NCBI GenBank assembly: GCA_023415845.1 | Contig: JAEZJB010000122.1 | Span: forward strand, 1 to 5,191 | Direction: 5' to 3' | Length of the DNA: 5,191 nt | DNA from: Chloroflexota bacterium | GTDB lineage: Bacteria; Chloroflexota; Chloroflexia; Thermomicrobiales; UBA6265 | Made by a program: the position numbers and the translations under genes | The notes under the pieces: generated by a model | What the model was told of the DNA's origin: nothing | Database searches by the model: none | What the model saw: the letters and a program-made list of their open reading frames with translations, nothing else | Part shown: piece by piece, positions 1 to 5,191 of the stretch | How positions within the stretch are numbered: the stretch's first letter is position 1 | How the letters are laid out: every line of letters starts with the position of its first letter

Positions 1-99
1 CGGGGACGCGGCTTCGGCGGTGTTTACCCACCCCCGCTTCCGGTGCGTCGGAGCCGCCCTGGGGTTGGTGGAGGACGGCAGTCAGTGGTCGGGAAATCG

Positions 100-777
100 T
101 CAGGCTGCCGGGGTAGCCGCGTCTTCCGAATCGATTCGGCGTGCGCGAGCCACCGTGCGGGAGTCGTACTCGCTGATCTCGCTGTTCCACTGGCCGCTGC
201 AGGTCATCATCGTCACGGCCTCATAGTCGGTCATCCCGAGCACCTCCTCTCGTGGAGGCTCGAGGTTGCTTTCCTGCCGTACCCACTCGATTTCGTAGAG
301 GTATGAGTTCCCTTCCTCGTCCAGGATCTCCACCACGTCACCGGGTTGGAGTGTGCCCAGATCGAAGAAGACCGCCTCGGGAACGCCCCACCAGTTGACG
401 TGACCGGCCACCAGAATGTTGCCGGTTTCGCCCAGCCGGGCAGACTCCTTGTACCAGGCAACATGCGATTCGTCGGAGGGCTGTTCCATCACACCGCCGA
501 TGGTTTCGAGAATCTCGAAGGGAGCATCGACTCCGATTGCCTCAATCCGTAGGGTGTAGGGAATCGCGCCACGCAGACAGTCCGATCCATCGGCCGGGGT
601 TGCACCACCGTCAACGATCGGCAGGCAGAGACTGGCTTCCGGACTGCCGCCAGGTGTGCCTTCAGGGGATGTGTTCTGGTCGCCCTGGGCGAGGACGCCG
701 GACCGTGCCAGCGCAATGCCGGCAACGGGGAGAGAGATCAGGGACGCGAGTCGCCGCCGCGAAAGCGTGCTTGTCAT
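100..777 (-). CDS. Exported sortase, most like class F
   Basis: A 225-residue sortase, a cysteine transpeptidase that cleaves an LPXTG-like motif and transfers the protein to a nucleophile at the cell surface. From ATG 777 the protein starts with a signal sequence: SRRRLAS at residues 6-12 is twin-arginine-like, the hydrophobic core is about 10-24, and VLA-Q (about 28-31) is a possible cleavage site. A Ser/Pro/Gly linker with two cysteines (51, 67) leads to the catalytic domain (about 73-215). The active site is visible: His126 in LVAGHVNWWG, Cys193 in MMTCSG, Arg207 in YDSRTV. The AWYKESARLGETGN stretch before the His and the VFFDLGTLQPGDVV stretch after it fit class F better than A or B, though class E/D is possible. 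There is no C-terminal membrane segment; anchoring would depend on an uncleaved signal sequence. It lies 95 bases downstream of the large surface-protein gene on the same strand, so that protein is the likely substrate. Confidence 0.9.
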   Translation of the reverse strand: MTSTLSRRRLASLISLPVAGIALARSGVLAQGDQNTSPEGTPGGSPEASLCLPIVDGGATPADGSDCLRGAIPYTLRIEAIGVDAPFEILETIGGVMEQPSDESHVAWYKESARLGETGNILVAGHVNWWGVPEAVFFDLGTLQPGDVVEILDEEGNSYLYEIEWVRQESNLEPPREEVLGMTDYEAVTMMTCSGQWNSEISEYDSRTVARARRIDSEDAATPAA

Positions 778-783
778 GTCTGG

Positions 784-789
784 TCCTTT
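784..789 (-). promoter_or_regulatory. Shine-Dalgarno of the sortase gene, deciding its start
   Basis: The transcript reads AAAGGA six bases before ATG at 777. The alternative upstream GTG at 840 has no such site and lies in the loop of the intergenic hairpin, so 777 is the preferred start. Confidence 0.8.
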
Positions 790-826
790 CTGGATATCGG
801 CGAGCGCTGATCCGGTGGATTGAGGA

Positions 827-856
827 GGCGGGGAGGTCACGACCGACCTCCCCGCC
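827..856 (-). terminator. Perfect 12-bp intergenic hairpin without a U-tract (possible attenuator or mRNA 3'-end stabiliser)
   Basis: Bases 827-838 (GGCGGGGAGGTC on the plus strand) are exactly complementary in reverse to 845-856, leaving a 6-base loop. Ten of the twelve pairs are G-C. In the minus-strand transcript the stem begins 16 bases after the stop codon of the large gene and ends before the sortase ribosome binding site. The bases after it (TCCTCAATCC) are not a U-run, so a classical intrinsic terminator is not shown. A partial terminator or stabiliser that lowers sortase output relative to its substrate is an inference. Confidence 0.6.
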
Positions 857-872
857 CGGGTCAGGGGACGGA

Positions 873-3800
873 TCAGGCGGCGAGCCGCCAGTCCTCACGA
901 CTGCTGGCCGGCACCCCGGTGTTCGGGTACTTGGTCGGCGTCTTGCCCGGCTTGCCCGGTGTGCCGGTGCAGTTGTAGACCTTGACCACCGTCTCACTGT
1001 TTTCGTCCACGTTGAGCCAGTTGCCATCGTCACTGAGGTTCGGGCTGGTCATCCGGCACCAGTCCTGCCCCACTTCGGCCACCCAGTACTCACCCGGTTC
1101 CAGGCCATACCAGCTGTAGCGACCGAACCCGTCGGTGGTGTTGGTGGCGATCACCTGCCAGGCGGAGCCGGTCCACTGGGCGAGGTCGAAGGTCTGGCCG
1201 CCTTCGTAGATCTCGCAGTCGACTTCGGCGACGAAGGTGGTGGTGGCGCAGGTGAACTTGATCACGGTCACTGTGCCATAGGGATCCTCCGGCACGTTGA
1301 ACCACTGGCAGACAATCGACTCACCGGCGGCGACGTCAATCGACAACGTGTTTCCCACCGTGAGCGGCGTTGGCCGTAGTTCACCCATCCGCTGACCGTA
1401 ACAATTCCAGACGAAGGACCACGCGGTTCCCGCTGGCAGGACTTCGGTAACCGTGTAGCTGCCAGGTTCCAGCGAGCCGAATTGGACACCAAACTCGATT
1501 GCGTCACCTGTAACCGATTGGCTCTGGTAACCATTCGGGCCAGCAGCCTCGAAGGTGACCCCGTTGACACCCTCGGTGCATTCCAGTTCCGGGTTGGCCT
1601 CCCAGGCGTACGGATCGTAGCCCGGTGGGCACGCCCACTTGTGGATCGTGATGTTGCCCGGACCGGCGGGAATGTCGTACCAGAAGCAGAAATAGCTGGT
1701 TTGGGGAAGCTCGAGAGTCAGGCCAACGTAGCCACCGACGGATTCAACCCTCTGCGGAAAACCATCGATGACGGCGCCGTTGCTAAAAGCGGTAAACCCG
1801 CAAATCACAACCGGATCACCGTAGCCGCCAGGTATCTGCTCCTGCAGGCTGAATGGTCCGAGGGGCACATCCGTCCACTGCAGTTGGCCATTGCCGTCGG
1901 TCGTCCCCATACGCTGCCCTTCACTGTGCGTGAGGGTGAACGGGATGTCAGGCATCGCCTGGGTGCAGTTCTCCTGATACCAGTCGTCAGTCTCGTCGTA
2001 TCCGGCTCCCTCCGGACAATCGAATTTCGTGATCGAGACCGTGGAGCCGGTATTGAGCAGGTTGTACCACTCGCAGATCAACCACTCGTTCGTAGCCAGG
2101 TCCCACGTGATCGAACCGTTTTCCACGGGTACCAGCTCTTCGCCAAACACTGATTGGCTCGCATCCTGCACCCGGCACCAGACCAATGGCGCGCCATAGG
2201 CGGCCGGTATCTCCTCGGTCACCGTCACCGCCCCCGCTGGCACGGCCGGAAAATCAGCGTAGCGGAAGAGATCGGTGCTGGTAGCGGTTGCCGAGAACGA
2301 GCCAGACTGCAGGGAGAACGGGATGTCGGGAATATCGTCATGGCAGGAAGCGCGCAGGTCATTGAGCGTGGCTGTTTCAGCATCGACACCGGCGGGACAG
2401 CCTTCCTTCCAGACCGAGACCATGCCGCTACCTCCCGGGGTGTTGAACCATTCGCACCAGAGCGTCTGCCCGGCCGACAGCGTCTCCGTGACGGTCGCAT
2501 TGATGCCAATCGACATCCGCCGGGCCGGTACCACGTTCGTGGCGTCCTCATAATCGATGCCGCACCACACCACCGGCACTCCCTGTCCGTCGGCCAGTTT
2601 CCCGCTCATACGGAGACTGCCCGACGGGACCGATGAGAACGTGACCGGCTGGCCGCCGCTGACTGGCATGGTTTTCAGGTAGGCACTCGTGGTGCTCTCG
2701 ACCGTATAGTCAGCTGTTCCCGGGTCATCCGTGCATGCCAGCACGAGTTCTGTCAAATCGACCGTAAACGCATCAACGGCTGTCGGGCAGAGATAGGTGG
2801 TGATCCGGACATTCGCAAAGCCCTGGATCACGTTGTACCAGTCACACGAAAGGACCTGGCCCGCGTCGACCAGGTACCCGAGCCCACCACCCACCAGGGC
2901 CATCCGCTCTGCTTCGCGCGTGATCGGATCACCCGACTCCTGGAACAGCTGGCACCAGATGATCGGTGCCGCCCAACCAGTAGGCAGGTCGGCGCCCACA
3001 TACAGGTAACCCGAAGGGACATTGGTAAACGACGCCAGCACGAGGGGATTCTGCGAAGCCGGCTGGGTTTCCTGATGTGTGTAGGAGACGACCGTGTATT
3101 CAATGGTGCCGGGATCATCGGTGCACTGCTGGCCCAGTTGTTCGCGATTGAGGGTGTACGCCGGAACCAGCACCCCGCAGGCGTGGGAATTGATCACCAC
3201 CCTGGCGGTTCCCCCCACGACGTTGAACCAGTCGCAACGAAGTTGGCCTCCGTCCTCCAGCTCAATCTGGAAGACCTCACTGGTTGTGAGCGGCTGCGTG
3301 CGGGACGAGGCGCCGTTCACGTCGTAGCAATCCCAGAGGAAGAACGCCGTCACGCCGTTCTGGATGCTCGCGTCGACGGTGAAGGTGCCAGCAGGCAGGT
3401 CGGCGACCGTGCTGGTGCCCGTCTGGTCTGTCTCGGCATACCAGCCGCCTTGATCGAGGAAGTTGTCATCGAGGTCGAACGACATGGCAGCTGCGGGCGT
3501 GGTGCAGACATTCAAAGGATTGCTGCTGACCGACGCGACATCGAATCCCGCGGGACACTCCCAGGCGTGGAAGGTGATGCTGGCGGTGCCAGTCAGGGCT
3601 GCGACGGACATGGGCGTCGCCGCATTCTGGACTGGCTGGGCCGGGATGGTTCCCGGAATATCGAACCAGCGACAGGTCATGATCACCCCGGCGGGCAGGT
3701 TGAAAGATGTCGCTCCGCCCGTGAGGAAGACCGGCACCGGATCGATTCCTCCCCCACCACAGCCAAGCACGAAACTGCTCCCGATACCGGGTGGTGTCGT

Positions 3801-5111
3801 GGCGGAGACCGTGATCTCACCCGCTGGGACATTCTCGAACGACGCTTCGCCCGTTGCCGACTGTCCGGTCATCGCGACCCGATCAGTCGTAGCCGGGTCG
3901 CCATCGCTCAACGTATAGCTGACGCCATCCGGACCGATGGTGCAGTCGGTTGCCGGGTCTGGAGCCTGGCCAGTCGGATCGTATCCGGCCGGACAGGTAT
4001 GCAGGACCACGATGAGCGTGGCTGGCTCTCCGGCTGGTTCGGCCGTGGTCAGGGGCGGCAGGTCGTCCGTCTGCACCAGCCCTGGTCCCTCAAGGATGTT
4101 GAACCAGCTGCAGTGAATGCGCTGGCCGTTCGCCAGATTCAGGCCGCTCGCCCGGAAGTTGCTTACCGACACCTCGGCAAACGACGAAACGGGCGCCCCA
4201 TCAAGCGTCGTGCCCTGGCAGAAGACCCGGGCCTTCTCGAAGCCAGACGGATCGTCCAGCCGAATCGCGATAGGTCCGGTCTGGATCGCTTCAAAGAGGG
4301 CATCGTTGAACTCACCGCCCGTGACGTTCATCCGCTCGAGGCCCGCGCCATGTTCGACGAAGAACTGGCGTGAACCGGCAGGCTCGGTGCACTGCGCTAC
4401 AAGGTCGTCCATGGTCGGTGGCGGCTGCATCCCCATCGCGGCAGGGCAGGCCATATTGACGACGTAGACATTTCCCACACCCCGGTCGACCTGGTACCAG
4501 TCGCAGTGAACATCACCTGTGCCGATGCTCCCCACCTTCCAGGCCCCGCCACTGGTTTCTCCCGGGCCGATCTGGTCGACCACATTCCCGTTTGCATCGA
4601 GCAGGGAGCAGTTGGCGATCGGATTGTCGTAGCCGGCGGGCACCTGTTCCTGCAGGGAAAGATCGCCAACGATCGGCACCGTGATGGAGCTACCTGATTG
4701 CACGCTTTCGCCGGGGCCGGTGACAACGGTGAATGTGCCATTGCCCGACCCGGTGCAGGTCGTCAGCACCAGTTGGAGATTCTCGGAAAAGCCGGTGTCG
4801 AATTCGGGATGGTCGCAGCGATAGACCGTGATGGTCAGGGTTTGCGGTTCGACGACCGGTGCTTCGGTGGCGAGTGGTTCGGTAGCGAGGACGTCGACTG
4901 GCGCCTCAGTTGGCGGGACCTCGGTGACCTGAGGCTCCGGAGGAACCTCGGTCGGCGATGCGGGAGTTTCCTCGCCGGTGCCATCGTCCTGGGCCAGCGA
5001 GTTGCCCCCTTCAGGCTGGGCGCTGCTGAATGTTCCACCGAGGGGTGCGAACACCATGATTGCCACGAACAGGACGAGGAGGAAGGACCGACCGATACGC
5101 CGATGGAACAT
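873..5111 (-). CDS. Large secreted surface protein with ten tandem SpaA/CnaB-like (prealbumin-like) domains and a C-terminal YPNTG motif
   Basis: A 1412-residue protein, probably an extracellular rod or adhesin. The start is ATG at 5111, preceded by AAGGGGG five bases away. Residues 1-31 form a signal peptide: basic n-region (HRRIGR), hydrophobic core (about 10-23), plausible cleavage after SSA31. Residues 32-90 are a linker rich in Pro, Thr and Glu. Residues 91-1383 are ten repeats, each with a CP(A)-type first strand, a V-P-[AS]-G turn in the middle, and a closing C-x-W-[FY]-[NDQ] strand. Longer linkers separate repeats 2-3 (about 343-363) and 3-4 (about 488-508). Residues 1384-1394 are Gly/Pro/Thr/Lys-rich, followed by YPNTG (1395-1399) and a polar 13-residue tail. 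There are no enzyme motifs. All 40 cysteines lie in the repeats, and only 12 lysines occur in the protein. The sortase gene follows on the same strand, which suggests a substrate-enzyme pair. The fold call comes from recognising motifs by eye, not from a profile search. A pilin role is possible, but no pilin-motif lysine (YPKN type) is visible. Confidence 0.9.
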   Translation of the reverse strand: MFHRRIGRSFLLVLFVAIMVFAPLGGTFSSAQPEGGNSLAQDDGTGEETPASPTEVPPEPQVTEVPPTEAPVDVLATEPLATEAPVVEPQTLTITVYRCDHPEFDTGFSENLQLVLTTCTGSGNGTFTVVTGPGESVQSGSSITVPIVGDLSLQEQVPAGYDNPIANCSLLDANGNVVDQIGPGETSGGAWKVGSIGTGDVHCDWYQVDRGVGNVYVVNMACPAAMGMQPPPTMDDLVAQCTEPAGSRQFFVEHGAGLERMNVTGGEFNDALFEAIQTGPIAIRLDDPSGFEKARVFCQGTTLDGAPVSSFAEVSVSNFRASGLNLANGQRIHCSWFNILEGPGLVQTDDLPPLTTAEPAGEPATLIVVLHTCPAGYDPTGQAPDPATDCTIGPDGVSYTLSDGDPATTDRVAMTGQSATGEASFENVPAGEITVSATTPPGIGSSFVLGCGGGGIDPVPVFLTGGATSFNLPAGVIMTCRWFDIPGTIPAQPVQNAATPMSVAALTGTASITFHAWECPAGFDVASVSSNPLNVCTTPAAAMSFDLDDNFLDQGGWYAETDQTGTSTVADLPAGTFTVDASIQNGVTAFFLWDCYDVNGASSRTQPLTTSEVFQIELEDGGQLRCDWFNVVGGTARVVINSHACGVLVPAYTLNREQLGQQCTDDPGTIEYTVVSYTHQETQPASQNPLVLASFTNVPSGYLYVGADLPTGWAAPIIWCQLFQESGDPITREAERMALVGGGLGYLVDAGQVLSCDWYNVIQGFANVRITTYLCPTAVDAFTVDLTELVLACTDDPGTADYTVESTTSAYLKTMPVSGGQPVTFSSVPSGSLRMSGKLADGQGVPVVWCGIDYEDATNVVPARRMSIGINATVTETLSAGQTLWCEWFNTPGGSGMVSVWKEGCPAGVDAETATLNDLRASCHDDIPDIPFSLQSGSFSATATSTDLFRYADFPAVPAGAVTVTEEIPAAYGAPLVWCRVQDASQSVFGEELVPVENGSITWDLATNEWLICEWYNLLNTGSTVSITKFDCPEGAGYDETDDWYQENCTQAMPDIPFTLTHSEGQRMGTTDGNGQLQWTDVPLGPFSLQEQIPGGYGDPVVICGFTAFSNGAVIDGFPQRVESVGGYVGLTLELPQTSYFCFWYDIPAGPGNITIHKWACPPGYDPYAWEANPELECTEGVNGVTFEAAGPNGYQSQSVTGDAIEFGVQFGSLEPGSYTVTEVLPAGTAWSFVWNCYGQRMGELRPTPLTVGNTLSIDVAAGESIVCQWFNVPEDPYGTVTVIKFTCATTTFVAEVDCEIYEGGQTFDLAQWTGSAWQVIATNTTDGFGRYSWYGLEPGEYWVAEVGQDWCRMTSPNLSDDGNWLNVDENSETVVKVYNCTGTPGKPGKTPTKYPNTGVPASSREDWRLAA
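915..929 (-). other. YPNTG sortase-type motif at the C-terminus of the large protein
   Basis: Residues 1395-1399 read Tyr-Pro-Asn-Thr-Gly, a variant of LPXTG; the pneumococcal pilus adhesin RrgA is known to use the related YPRTG. A flexible Gly/Pro/Lys segment precedes it, as is common before sorting signals. The 13 residues after it (VPASSREDWRLAA) contain no hydrophobic helix and no basic end, so this is not a complete canonical sorting signal. The adjacent sortase gene supports a real motif, but chance similarity cannot be excluded. Confidence 0.65.
963..4841 (-). repeat. Ten tandem four-cysteine SpaA/CnaB-like protein repeats
   Basis: Approximate residue ranges are R1 91-209, R2 213-342, R3 364-487, R4 509-634, R5 635-764, R6 765-894, R7 895-1021, R8 1022-1150, R9 1151-1276, R10 1277-1383. 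Cysteines are R1 99/119/168/203, R2 222/241/298/334, R3 373/390/451/480, R4 519/536/595/626, R5 645/663/720/756, R6 775/793/850/886, R7 905/923/979/1013, R8 1032/1049/1104/1142, R9 1161/1178/1237/1268, R10 1288/1299/1352/1381. The period from first cysteine to first cysteine is 123-151 residues. R1-R9 share the closing signature C-x-W-[FY]-[NDQ]; R10 replaces it with VYNC. The repeats are divergent in protein sequence and not obviously repetitive in DNA. The four cysteines per domain suggest two disulfides each; the pairing cannot be read from the sequence. Confidence 0.88.
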
Positions 5112-5116
5112 GGCAA

Positions 5117-5123
5117 CCCCCTT
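5117..5123 (-). promoter_or_regulatory. Shine-Dalgarno of the large surface-protein gene
   Basis: The transcript reads AAGGGGG, five bases before ATG at 5111. It supports this start, which also gives a complete signal peptide. Confidence 0.75.
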
Positions 5124-5137
5124 CGGACTACGCAGAT

Positions 5138-5187
5138 GCCAGAGCCTGGCGATTGCGTCGTACCAAACGCTGTAGCCAGATTCTGGT
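5138..5187. promoter_or_regulatory. Two similar short inverted repeats upstream of the cassette (possible operator pair)
   Basis: Plus-strand bases 5138-5150 read GCCAGAGCCTGGC (5-bp arms, 3-base centre). Bases 5175-5187 read GCCAGATTCTGGT, containing CCAGA-T-TCTGG (5-bp arms, 1-base centre). The two 13-mers match at 10 positions and their starts are 37 bases apart. They lie 27-76 bases upstream of the large gene's start codon, where a regulator could bind. I see no convincing -35/-10 pair in the 80 bases available, so the promoter may lie beyond the window or be of an unfamiliar type. Confidence 0.25.
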
Positions 5188-5191
5188 CCTG

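Noticed and set aside
1..306. Small plus-strand frames near the left edge
   Set aside because: They overlap the conserved catalytic end of the sortase in antisense and show no motif; bases 1-99 show no gene or clear terminator on either strand.
778..840. Upstream GTG start adding 21 residues to the sortase
   Set aside because: The GTG is in the loop of a perfect hairpin with no Shine-Dalgarno, the added residues are polar and would bury the signal sequence, and ATG 777 has AAAGGA at good spacing.
800..915. Frameshift hiding a membrane helix after YPNTG
   Set aside because: Translation of the other two minus-strand frames past the motif gives Pro/Gly/Arg-rich or stopped sequence, not a hydrophobic segment.
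537..1379. Plus-strand open frame of 280 codons
   Set aside because: It runs antisense across the sortase start, the hairpin and the end of the large gene; its composition is Arg/Gly-rich without motifs.
3075..4373. Plus-strand open frame of 432 codons opposite the large gene
   Set aside because: It is antisense to repeats 2-5, has no recognisable domain, and its recurring phrases (DHHPGG, DVEPVA-like) are just the complement of the repeat motifs. Long antisense frames are expected in GC-rich genes.
963..4841. DNA repeat array such as CRISPR or satellite
   Set aside because: The periodicity is at protein level, about 125-130 codons with divergent DNA; there are no short identical repeats with spacers.

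Overview
The window holds a two-gene cassette on the minus strand: a very large exported multi-domain surface protein (5111 to 873) followed by an exported sortase (777 to 100). Short flanks lie on either side (5112-5191 upstream, 1-99 downstream). The DNA is GC-rich, roughly 60% by eye. Both proteins have Ser/Thr/Pro/Glu/Ala-rich linkers (the sortase carries TPGGSPEAS- and ATPAA-like stretches), and a sortase with a cell-wall-like substrate points to a monoderm-type envelope. My best guess is a Chloroflexota member close to Thermomicrobia, with an actinobacterium as the alternative. This rests on style of sequence, not on a marker gene.

Layout, in direction of transcription: 5191-5112 is the leader, with two similar short inverted repeats and a good Shine-Dalgarno. 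5111-873 encodes a 1412-residue protein: signal peptide, acidic Pro/Thr/Glu-rich linker, ten tandem domains of about 125-130 residues that look like SpaA/CnaB (prealbumin-like) folds, a Gly/Pro/Lys linker, a YPNTG sortase-type motif and a short 13-residue tail. 872-778 is intergenic and contains a perfect 12-bp hairpin. 777-100 encodes a 225-residue sortase, most like class F, with His, Cys and Arg catalytic residues in place. 99-1 holds no gene or terminator that I can see.

The inferred joint role is that the sortase processes or anchors its neighbour, a long rod-like surface adhesin or stalk. Three things stand out. Every domain has exactly four cysteines and there are none elsewhere. The Lys-Glu-Asn/Asp set typical of intramolecular isopeptide bonds is present only in the last four domains, in a protein that otherwise almost lacks lysine. 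The sortase motif is not followed by the membrane helix and basic tail of a normal sorting signal, and no other reading frame supplies one.
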